DNA of 64,000 nucleotides from Bimuria novae-zelandiae CBS 107.79 (lineage: Eukaryota > Ascomycota > Dothideomycetes > Pleosporales > Didymosphaeriaceae). Below, in pieces: positions 55,013 to 64,000 of the stretch (position 1 is its first letter; each line of letters begins with the position of its first letter). The notes under the pieces were generated by a model. The model made no database searches, had not been told where the DNA came from, and saw only the letters and a program-made list of their open reading frames with translations. The DNA lies in contig ML976696.1 in the NCBI GenBank assembly GCA_010015655.1, forward strand, positions 361,252 to 425,251, given 5' to 3'. Position numbers and translations under genes: made by a program.

Positions 55013-57032
55013 AGCTCGGACCTATACTTTCCGCGCACATAGGGTTCCCGCGCACCCTACCACAACGCGTTACTCTATTTTTAATGCTTATACTATTAAC
55101 GCTACATAGTTAGTATAGATTTTAAGAAGTTTGCTATATAATACGCTATTATAGATCTTAATTCTAGTATTTTTATAAGCTACTATAAGGCTACTAAGTA
55201 GTATAAAGTTGCTAAGTCTACGCTGCGTAGTTAGTAATAAGATTAATAACTACACGCGATAGCTTATTAATATTAGTAATAATTAACTTAAAAATAAAAG
55301 GCCTTTCTTATAAAGTAGATACTTAATAAGGACTTACGCATATAACCTCTATCTCACCCTCGCGTACAAGAGATAGCCACCTGAATCCTACACATAAATG
55401 GCGACTACGAGCCTCTAGGGCAGCTATAGGTACCCCATTTCATCGCCCGCAACCCACGCGTCGTATCTATAGTTGGCCAAATAATTAAGAGCGCACGGAC
55501 GACAGTAGCTAGCTATAAGACTATACAAGCCTTTCTTGAGCTGTTTAAGCGTACTCGAATAGAGCTAGGCATACAGTATAAGGATATATAGAATATAGAT
55601 GAGACTAGAGTCGCACTAGGGATATATACGAATATCTAGGTGCTTGCAAGCTTTTTAAAAAAGAAAGCTTATATTAAGTCTCTAAAAAATCACGAGTAGG
55701 TATTAATTATTAAAACTATCTTAGCTATTAGCGCTAAGCTTTAATACTTAGTTATTTTTAAAAGTAAGCACCTATAATTAATCTAGTTTTTATTAAAAGA
55801 TATACTAGATTAGCTCTTTATAATATTAGAGAATAGATAGACGTTAAACTTAATTAGCTATAACTAGTTATAATAAATTTTTATACTAAATACTTTACTA
55901 CGTAATAATAGCTATTAACTTCTCCTTCTAGACGGCTATGGCTCTTATATACCTATTAACTTTATATAGCTCTATAAGGTTAATAAGATACACCTCTTAT
56001 ACCTTTTAGCTTACGCCTTATACTTACTATTGCCTCTAAATCTTACTTCTTTCTTTATAGTTAAGTTAGGCTATCGTATTAAGATACGAGAGCTCTTAGC
56101 CCTTAATAATATAGTACTAATTAAGAAGAAGCGTTTTATAGCATTATATAATAAAGCTAGAGAATAAGGGCTTTTAAAGTAAGTTATTTAAGCTAGCTAA
56201 AGGGCTACTAGCCTTTACCTATATAACTTAAACGTCGTACTATTTTTATCTTAAGTAACTGTAATGAGGTAAGCGCCCCGCTTACTAAGCCAATACTATG
56301 TGACTTCCTCACCTGCACCAAAAGGTACGCACGAGAATACTTAAGCCAAGTATTACTCGTATAGTATAATATATATAGGATATGCTAGGGTCAGCCACTA
56401 GCGCTAGTGTTTGATCCTAGCCTAGCCGGAACCTCTATAAGCGAGAGAAGGCCACGTGTTCGACCGTGCCTACCTCGTTACAGTAACTAGTTAGCCAGCT
56501 ACTCTTCTACCTACTAGTTAGGCTTTAGCCACCTTAGAGTTAATATTTAATACACCTCGGAGCTTACAGGCTTTATATAAGGCTTAGTAGTAGCTATTAT
56601 TATTAAAGTCTCTTTTACGAAGTACCTACGTAGTGCTTAGTAAGGTAGGCAAGACTATTATAAAGGCTAATACTAAGGTAGCTTAACTTAAGGCTAAAAA
56701 TTAATAACTTAAATATTAACTAGATAGTGCTAGGATTACTTGTACTAAAAAGCATATTTAAGTAAACCTAAATAAGTGCTTTAGTAACGTTAAAACTATT
56801 AAGGCTACTATAAACTAAGTAATAGCTTTAAAGGCTTAATAGGCAAGTACTTCGCCTAAAAAAGAAGCTAAAAAAGTAGTAAAAGTAATAGTAGCGCTTA
56901 CTTTTAAGTTTATATATACTAAGTAGTAAATATAATTATTATTATTAATAAAAATCGCGACTCTATACTATGTAGCTACTTTTAATAGGGTGCGCGGGAA
57001 CCCTATGTGCGCGGAAAGTATAGGTCCGAGCT
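55013..57032 (+). mobile_element. Fot1/pogo-type DNA transposon, 2.0 kb, RIP-decayed
   Basis: Identical 47-bp terminal inverted repeats start AGCTCGGACCTATACTTTCC at both ends. TA flanks both sides (55011-55012, 57033-57034). The interior is AT-rich. Reading the plus strand through stops gives NIDETRVALGIY (near 55595), LLLDGYGSYIPINFI (near 55930) and a decayed counterpart of the PPHxxHxLQPLD block. These are the catalytic blocks of a DDE_1 transposase. The ends are far less mutated than the middle. Confidence 0.9.
55380..56200 (+). pseudogene. Fot1-type DDE_1 transposase relic
   Basis: The middle and C-terminal catalytic part of the transposase is readable between many TAA/TAG codons. The N-terminal DNA-binding part is too decayed to recognise. 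From about 56200 the sequence no longer resembles the family; 56260-56500 is more GC-normal and could be a nested insertion. Confidence 0.7.
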
Positions 57033-58324
57033 TACCAGATCTTCAATCGCTAGTTCAAGGGCCAACAAACCAGTCGGCCGGCAGCCATCACTTTATAAGG
57101 TTCCAGGTCTCACATTCACTCGGACCATTCGCAAGTTTAGGATCCTGCTTCTCAACATCGAAGTGTTTCAGCAACACTAGCCGCCCCTGGCGCTCGCAAG
57201 TAGACACGCACGCCAATCGCTTCGGATGAGACATACAGTGTGGATCCTATCGATAAACCACGGACCTCCGATTTGCTTTCTGACAACGCATATATGCGGC
57301 GGCGGTGGCTGTCCTGCGTGAACGGCTGGGGCCTCTGTTCCCAATTTTTGCATGCTAGGTATCCTTCTCTCCACACTCGGAGAAGCACACGATGCGATAT
57401 TGGCAACATCGGAACACCCACAATATCCATCTCGTTGTTACAAGTCCGAGATCCAAACATGGAAAGAGATATTAGGCTTTACCGATCTTAATCTGGAGAT
57501 CATGCACATGTCTGCATGGTCTCTAGGGCTGAGGCTGTGTGAACTCCATCCTGTCGGATCAAGTTGCGCCGCGAGGCTGAAGCTCAGCGAGGTTACTGTG
57601 TGCGGGAGCGGACCGTTGCGAAGCTAGTTCTGCCCATTGCGCGAGCGAGAGGCAAAGTTGATCATGACAGTAAGACGGATGTATCTTGGGCCTTTCGACG
57701 TGCAAGTCGGAAGTGAGTGAATGGCAGACGGTGACGCACACAGTGGTGAAGTTACCATGGTGGCAGCAACCACAGGAACTCACAGTTACACAGACGTATG
57801 CCAAGATCTATTTTCATCTTTTAAAAAGAGCGAATTGGCCATACATTGCAGCTCTGGGTGCTAATTCGGTACCCACGCGCTTAGGCTAAAACCAAAGTGG
57901 GAAGGCGCAGCCTCCAGCCGCCGGGAAGCCGAAATGTGTGCATCCTCACGGCTCTGTTTACAGATCGCTCGTGCATCGCAGTAGCATGTCCCGGGCGCTA
58001 GATACGTCCATGCCAATTCATTCGAGAATCTGTGCGAGCCAACGCCTCGGCGGCTGCCAGACACAGCGCTTCGAACGGGGGGTCGCTACATATTACCAAC
58101 ATGCGATCCACCGCCGCATTCCCTCTGGATGCATCAAGACACATCTTACGATACGGATGTTGTGTGACGAATTTCTTTGAGTTTCTCCTTCAATTTCATT
58201 ATTCCGACGCTGCTGGTTCAGCTGATTTTCAGATGTTACTCTACTAGATTCCTTTAGGTCTGTCAACGCTCTTCGCCCCAGGCAATGCAGAATGTCGCTT
58301 ACTTCTTCATAGCTCTGTACGACT
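57033..58324. other. Intergenic, no convincing gene
   Basis: GC-normal sequence between the Fot1-type element and the CFEM gene. Short ORFs occur in all frames; none shows a motif. The promoter of the CFEM gene is expected in the last few hundred bases. Confidence 0.45.
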
Positions 58325-60694
58325 ATGTTTCTCAGCCACTCCAACTGGCTATGCATTATATTGCCTACCCTAATAGCAGCCAAGCCGCAGAAGACAGCTC
58401 CGGCACTACCCAAGCATTCGTTACCCCCAAAACTTCAACAGCAGGTACCTGCATGTGCACAGCCTTGTCTGCGGACGTCGCTATCCGAACAGTTCCCTCT
58501 TGCATGTACCACTCCACTGGATCTTAACTGTCTTTGCTCCCGTTATAGCTTCTATGGGCAAACACTCGGCGAGGTAGCCGTTGGATGCATATATGCATCG
58601 TGCCCCAGGTATGATGGGGCGAGTCCAGCGTACAACATTTGCTTAGGAGAGAGGTATGCGGTCGTACCGACATTGACTGCTCTTACTGTTGTGGCGAGAA
58701 CTACATTGGCACCAACACCGACAACCACATCTCCTTCGATGACTATGACCTCTACCCGCCCAATCACTATTACTACCGCCCGTCGTTCCTCGCCCACTCA
58801 ATCCACGTATCGATCACGGACTTCCCAAACGGACACAGTCATCGTCGACTCTGTGTCGTTGGTTCCATCTCCTACGTCAACAACACAACAAGAGACAACC
58901 ACACCGCGTCCTGCCGCAGACCCTCCAAAACCTATGTCACCGGCACAGATTGCTGGGCTAGCGGTAGCAGTGGGAGCAGCGTTCATTATTGCCATTGGAC
59001 TCATGGGTCTGGTCGTCTTTCTCAGAAGGCGAAAGGAGCGGAGGAGCAGTGTTGAGGTGAACGAGAAGGGCGGACTATTACCGGGCCCAAGTAACTACTC
59101 GCCACGTCACTCACAGCCCTTCGCTCCGGATTCCTTAGCACCTGATCGTCATAGTCGACTCTTACTACCCGTTCCTTCTCCACCAGCTCAGAGGAAGTCT
59201 CCTAGTCCAAGACCTAACCTCGGTCGCAACGCAGGACTAAAGCCGTTGAGGTTGAGTGTGACTCGCAGTGCAAACACCAGTTCCGAGCAAATCGTTGCGT
59301 CTTCCACAAAAGACTTGGGCTTAGTACACCCCTTGTTACGTCCTGTTCAAGGCTCGTCGAACAACGCATCCAGCTCTTCCGTTCCGCTTTCACAGATTGG
59401 ACTTGCTATAACCGCTGAACAGCCTAGGCTTTCATCGGAGCGAAACGAGCAAAAACCACGGCCCCCAATCAAAGATAAAATACAGCAACGCCCAACCATT
59501 GCTCGACGGAATGCGGACATTTCAGAGCGACCTGATAGCGTAATGACCCAGACAACTTTGTTCGAGGAAGATGATGTTCGCAGGGAGTCCAAGTTGTTAC
59601 CTGCACTTCCTCCAGTCCCTATCCCTCCAATACGTGCGTTTCAACCTTCACGACCCAAACCTGCAACCAGTCCAATTCAGGCGGCAACGGAGAGGGCGAC
59701 TACCAGACGGATGCCTCAACAGCCTGAACTATTCCTGGACATCCCAATTCGACACTCAAGGTCACAGCTTTCGAAGGTCGCAACGTCCGGTGTGCCATCG
59801 ATTTCGGTATCCAAAACACCGAGCCCTCCACGTGCACGGACATCAGAACACAATCCAACATCTTCTGATTCGGAGCTCGGTCACGGCGGTGACATCCCTG
59901 CCTACTACTTCACCGCTTACGACGAGCCTAAAGCAATTCACTCGGTGTCGACCAGCAAGTCAAGCAAACAATTCCGATCCAACAAGGAACTAAGTCATAG
60001 TAACCTCAAGCTTAAGCGGTCCTCCAGTACTGTGTCACGGGCGACATCGAGAGCATCAACGAACATTCGCGATTCTATTTCATCACAGACATCGTTCGAG
60101 ACAGTTGATGCCGACGATCCCACACCGGAAAACGACGAGGATGACAAGCGACTCACAACCGGCAGGCTCTCACCTGTAGCAGAGTCACCCATCCACAAGC
60201 TGCGCTATCCCAAGGTCCCTCGTACCTCCAATCAACTCGTTCCTCGCAGCCCCAGAAGTCCACAAAGCCAAGTCAGCCAAAGTAGCCCTAGATGGCAACT
60301 ACCACCCTCTTCTCTACTCGTCAAGCGGAAGGGTGAACAAGGCGCCTTGACGCTCGGCAGCCCGTTTAGGACCGGTTCTCCCGACGTGCGGACAACGAGC
60401 GAGATACGCCGATACCGACATCACCTGCGAAGCAGCAGTGTCGAGACCTTCAGCCCCATGCGAAATAGCGAACGTTCCACGCGTACGCAGAGCAGCCTCT
60501 GGCCCAAGAGCCCAGCCATGTTCGATGAGGTATCCCCTGTACAGCCGCTTACAATCCGTAAGACACAAGTCTTGCAGACTCCGACGGAGGAGATGCAGGC
60601 GCTGAAGAGTCCGGCTTGGGTACCGAGGTTGACGCCTACGCGACAAGGCGATGATCTTTTCATCAACGTGACTTATTCGAAGCCATGCCGGTGA
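58325..60694 (+). CDS. CFEM-domain single-pass membrane protein
   Basis: A 789-residue frame. A signal peptide (MFLSHSNWLCIILPTLIAA) is followed by a CFEM domain at about residues 42-108. The cysteine pattern PACAQPC, then C-x-x-T...D...CLC, then C-IYAS-C, and a last Cys in NICLG matches the eight-Cys CFEM signature with correct spacing. A Thr/Ser-rich stalk (110-205) leads to one transmembrane helix (IAGLAVAVGAAFIIAIGLMGLVVFL, cut here as residues 212-236) ending in RRRKERR. A 550-residue disordered Ser/Pro/Arg-rich tail is expected in the cytosol. CFEM proteins act at the fungal surface in adhesion, haem/iron handling or sensing. The type-I layout with a long tail suggests a sensor or receptor, which is inference. 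Confidence 0.85.
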   Translation: MFLSHSNWLCIILPTLIAAKPQKTAPALPKHSLPPKLQQQVPACAQPCLRTSLSEQFPLACTTPLDLNCLCSRYSFYGQTLGEVAVGCIYASCPRYDGASPAYNICLGERYAVVPTLTALTVVARTTLAPTPTTTSPSMTMTSTRPITITTARRSSPTQSTYRSRTSQTDTVIVDSVSLVPSPTSTTQQETTTPRPAADPPKPMSPAQIAGLAVAVGAAFIIAIGLMGLVVFLRRRKERRSSVEVNEKGGLLPGPSNYSPRHSQPFAPDSLAPDRHSRLLLPVPSPPAQRKSPSPRPNLGRNAGLKPLRLSVTRSANTSSEQIVASSTKDLGLVHPLLRPVQGSSNNASSSSVPLSQIGLAITAEQPRLSSERNEQKPRPPIKDKIQQRPTIARRNADISERPDSVMTQTTLFEEDDVRRESKLLPALPPVPIPPIRAFQPSRPKPATSPIQAATERATTRRMPQQPELFLDIPIRHSRSQLSKVATSGVPSISVSKTPSPPRARTSEHNPTSSDSELGHGGDIPAYYFTAYDEPKAIHSVSTSKSSKQFRSNKELSHSNLKLKRSSSTVSRATSRASTNIRDSISSQTSFETVDADDPTPENDEDDKRLTTGRLSPVAESPIHKLRYPKVPRTSNQLVPRSPRSPQSQVSQSSPRWQLPPSSLLVKRKGEQGALTLGSPFRTGSPDVRTTSEIRRYRHHLRSSSVETFSPMRNSERSTRTQSSLWPKSPAMFDEVSPVQPLTIRKTQVLQTPTEEMQALKSPAWVPRLTPTRQGDDLFINVTYSKPCR

Positions 60695-61800
60695 CGGCAC
60701 TGTTGTAGGGCAGATCCGCCTCATTGTTCTTTCTTAGTCCCTCATTTAACAATTTGTAATACCTATATGGCACTGGATGCCGTCTCTTCTTGTCATACCT
60801 ACAATACCTGTTACAGCTACAGCTGACACTTTCCTTGACACTGTATAACGTTCGATACCCATACGCACTCATTGAAATTTCTTTCCGCATTAGCATAGCG
60901 TTGAGGAGGGTTGGAAGGCATGTACCATACTAGAAGTATATACACCACCATTTGCATATCACAAGACTGAAATCTAGCTCATTCTTAGCTGCCCTCGGCA
61001 AGCGGCGGAATGATTCTAGTCTGTGACCGAGTTTTTATAGCGGCTGGATCGCAACGGCCCCAGGCTTTGAGACCTAGAACACGTGGTGGGATTAACCGCC
61101 GGCGCTTGATGACATGCAGGCCCCGGGGGCTACGGCGGTTGAGTAAACAATCTAGTGCTCTACAAGTTTCGGCCGACGGCTTTCAGTCTTGACCTTTTCA
61201 CGAAGCAGAGGGACTTTGCGGAAGTCGGAATTCCATTCTCTAAGCACGATTTGCTAACTTGGTTTCAGATGTTTCGCGTGCCTCGCTTCGAGGCGCAGCC
61301 ATAGGGAAAGATCAAGTGCTCGTAGGGCTGTAAGTGACGCCTCTCTTCCTTGGGCAAGTGTTGGTAAAAGTTTTACGGTTGTTGGTCCTGGGCGATACCG
61401 GCGGCGTCGTGCATCGGTCGGAGATTGAACCGACGCAGTCGAGTCGGCGTTTGATGACCCTGAGTTACCCCCCTCCAGGACGAGATATGAGAACAAACTC
61501 ACGCTTTTCTCTCACTAACCAGACAATGCATGCAAAAACAACCAAACGTTTTTAGGAAAGAGTGCTCGTAGCAATCAATGAAAGGATTGAGTTAGACAAG
61601 AGGCTCTGTCAGCTGTTAACGTAGCTTATTCATTGCTTTTGAATGTGTGAAGAGGCTTGGCCAGTGGCGGCGAGGAGGGGTGGGATAATCGGGCTTTGGT
61701 GGGGCTGCGCTTCATAGTGACAGCACGCCCATCTAAATATCCCGTCCCAGCACTCCAGGCCTTCTCTCCCCTCTCCTCCTCTTCTCACACACAGCCCATC
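60695..61800. other. Intergenic region upstream of transketolase
   Basis: No supported gene. The last 150 bp are C/T-rich with CCCTCTCCTCCTCTTCTC just before the ATG, typical of the leader of a highly expressed fungal gene. Confidence 0.5.
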
Positions 61801-64000
61801 ATGCCGTACGACAAAGTTGACGAGCTCGCCATCAACACCATCCGGACCCTCGCGGTACGTGCCCAGTGTTGCTACTTTGTGTTCTGAACTATACCCCGCG
61901 GTGACGAAGCTGCCCCGCTATCGCTGTTTTTCTTCAACAACGTGCATCCAGTGGGGATGTTGCGCTTGCTGAGCTCTTCAAGACTTCAATTGCTGACGAG
62001 CATCAATTCTTCAGGTCGATGCCACGCTCGCCGCGAACTCGGGTCACCCGGGTGCGCCCATGGGCATGGCGCCGGTGGCCCACGTTGTTTTCAACAAATT
62101 CATGACCTTCAACCCCAAGAACCCCAAATGGTTGAACCGCGATCGCTTCGTTCTTTCGTACGTTCTTTGCGTTCCTTCTGCACCGCAATTCAGACCTACA
62201 GTGGGCGTTGCGCCGCCGGGAATGGCGTCTCAGGACGTCTATCTCCGCGGGTAATGGCCGTCTGCGGGATTTGCTTTTCTCAATTCCCCACGATTTCCGT
62301 ATTCCACGGCCATCTGGATGAGAAATGCGCTTTTCCGCGACGGTCCGCTGTTTTGCAAGATCCGCTGAAGTTTTTGCGGAGGATGATGCAATGATAGCAG
62401 CACTAACACCAACCGCAGCAACGGCCACGGATGCATGCTTCAGTATGCTCTTCTCCACCTCTTCGGCTATGGAGTGACCATCGACGACCTGAAGAACTTC
62501 CGTGTAAGTTTTTCCGGCGCTTTTACCATGCGCATGTGGGCTATATGCTGACTGGTGATTACAGCAAGTCGACAGCATCACTCCTGGTCATCCCGAATCC
62601 CATGACACTCCCGGAATTGAAGTCACAACTGGCCCTCTCGGTCAGGGTTTCGCCAATGCCGTCGGTCTCGCTATTGCGCAGGCGCACACTGCGGCCGTCT
62701 TCAACAAGCCCGGTTACGATCTCATCAATAACCACACATATATGTTCTTTGGTGATGGCTGCGCTATGGAGGGTATTGCCAGCGAGGCTGCCTCCACTGC
62801 TGGTCACTTGCAGCTGGGCAACTTGATTGCCATCTACGACGATAACCACATCTCCATCGGTACGTTTCTCGGCGATTACTGTATGGTAGAGACGCTAACG
62901 GGGGCTTGCAGACGGCGACACCAAGTGCGCATTCACTGAGGATGTCATGAAGCGATTCGAGGCTTACGGGTGGCACACTCAGCACGTCGAGAAGGGTGAC
63001 ACCGATCTTGAGGGTATTGAGGCTGCTATCGCCAAGGCGAAGGAAGTCAAGGACAAGCCCTCAGTCATCAAGCTCACCACCACCATTGGTTTCGGTTCCA
63101 AGCTACAGGGCACCGGTGGCGTCCACGGCAACCCCCTCAAGGCCGATGATGCCAAACAGGTCAAGGAGAAGTTCGGTTTCGACCCTGAGAAGACCTTCCA
63201 GGTTCCTCAGGAGGTCTACGACATGTACCACAAGCACGCTGCCGAGGGTGCGGCTGCTGAGGAGGAGTGGAACAAGCTCTTCGAGAAGTACGGAAAGGAG
63301 CACAAGGATGCCCATGCCGACCTTGCTCGACGATTGACAGGTGACCTACCAGATGGTTGGGTCAGCAAGCTCCCTACGTATAAGCCTTCGGATCCCGCCA
63401 TTGCGTCCCGCAAGTTGTCCGAGAGCGTTTTGGAGGCGATTCACGACGTCATCCCAGAGCTCATCTCTGGCTCCGCAGATCTGACAGGCTCCAACAACAC
63501 CCGATGGAAGAACGCCGTTGACTTCCAGCCCCCGAGCCTTGGCATTGGCGAGTGGTCTGGTCGCTACATGAGATATGGTGTTCGTGAACACGCCATGGCC
63601 GCCATTATGAACGGTCTTTCCGCCTACGGAACCATCATTCCTGCCGGTGGCACTTTCCTCAACTTCGTGTCATATGCCGCCGGTGCCGTCCGTCTATCTT
63701 CGCTTTCTCACCAGCGCGTTATCTACGTCGCTACCCACGACTCCATTGGTCTTGGTGAAGACGGTCCTACCCACCAGCCTATCGAGACCCTTGCTCACTT
63801 CCGTGCTCTACCTAACATGATGGTGTGGCGTCCGGCTGATGGTAACGAGACCTCGGCTGCCTACTACATGGCACTTACCTCCAAGGAGACTCCTTCGATC
63901 CTTGCTCTTACGCGTCAGAACCTTCCCCAGCTCGAAGGATCCACGATTGATAAGGCTATCAAGGGTGGCTACGTTGCTCTCGAGAACGAGAAGGCCGATG
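61801..64000 (+). CDS. TKL1: Transketolase, 5' part, runs off the window
   Basis: Exons 61801-61854, 62015-62157, 62419-62503, 62565-62859 and 62913 onward, joined by four GT-AG introns of 160, 261, 61 and 53 bp. The protein begins [20 protein letters not shown]. It shows the substrate/TPP residues in [10 protein letters not shown] and [12 protein letters not shown], the thiamine-diphosphate motif [14 protein letters not shown]...YDDNHI with Mg2+-binding Asp/Asn, and in the pyrimidine domain [13 protein letters not shown] and [18 protein letters not shown]. It transfers two-carbon units between ketose and aldose phosphates in the non-oxidative pentose phosphate pathway in the cytosol. About 560 residues are present, so roughly the last 120 lie beyond the edge. 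No lesions. Confidence 0.97.

Noticed and set aside
57152..57460. Minus-strand 102-codon ORF right of the Fot1-type element as the upstream half of an interrupted gene
   Set aside because: Its sequence is not clearly protein-like and does not join in frame with the segment left of the element.
61388..61470. Possible tRNA on the minus strand (GGTTCAATC-like T arm)
   Set aside because: No matching acceptor stem or anticodon arm could be folded around it, and the B-box match is imperfect.

Overview
The window is nuclear DNA from a filamentous ascomycete. Genes carry short GT-AG introns of about 45-160 bp. There is a Gi-like G-alpha gene, fungal-specific domains (CFEM, CorA-like, PDDEXK-like, 2EXR-like), and wide AT-rich tracts with the C-to-T decay expected from repeat-induced point mutation (RIP). 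Gene content and repeat style fit a Dothideomycete such as a Pleosporales species, but that placement is inference; no marker in the window fixes the species.

Layout. 1-8.5 kb: a gene tail on the minus strand, then three broken plus-strand genes: a CorA-like membrane protein, a GNAT acetyltransferase and a PDDEXK-like protein. 8.5-17.6 kb: an AT-rich graveyard with a decayed Ty3/gypsy integrase plus chromodomain, a probable Copia-type LTR, and a GC-normal island flanked by direct repeats. 18.1-31.7 kb: the relic of one highly reducing polyketide synthase (KS-AT-DH-cMT-ER-KR-ACP), carrying frameshifts, stop codons, a 0.2-kb MITE and a 5.1-kb Tc1/mariner-type element with a second large ORF. 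33.6-35.6 kb: intact serine palmitoyltransferase subunit 2 (LCB2). 36.6-43 kb: a broken GNAT gene, a 2EXR-type gene with a pogo/Fot1 element in its intron, and a broken secreted protein with a phosphodiester-glycosidase-like domain. 43-47.7 kb: no convincing gene. 47.9-50.2 kb: a large disordered ORF. 50.5-51.3 kb: a weak hypothetical gene. 52.1-53.3 kb: intact G-alpha subunit (five exons, 353 aa). 55.0-57.0 kb: a decayed Fot1/pogo element. 58.3-60.7 kb: a CFEM single-pass membrane protein. From 61.8 kb to the edge: transketolase.

The pattern is a patchwork. Housekeeping genes (LCB2, G-alpha, transketolase) are clean. The accessory genes are nearly all interrupted by stop codons where Gln (CAA/CAG), Arg (CGA) or Trp (TGG) would be expected. 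This is the spectrum of CpA-to-TpA or CpG-to-TpG transitions. Three DNA transposons with perfect or near-perfect terminal inverted repeats and TA target duplications sit in this accessory DNA; two of them lie inside genes.
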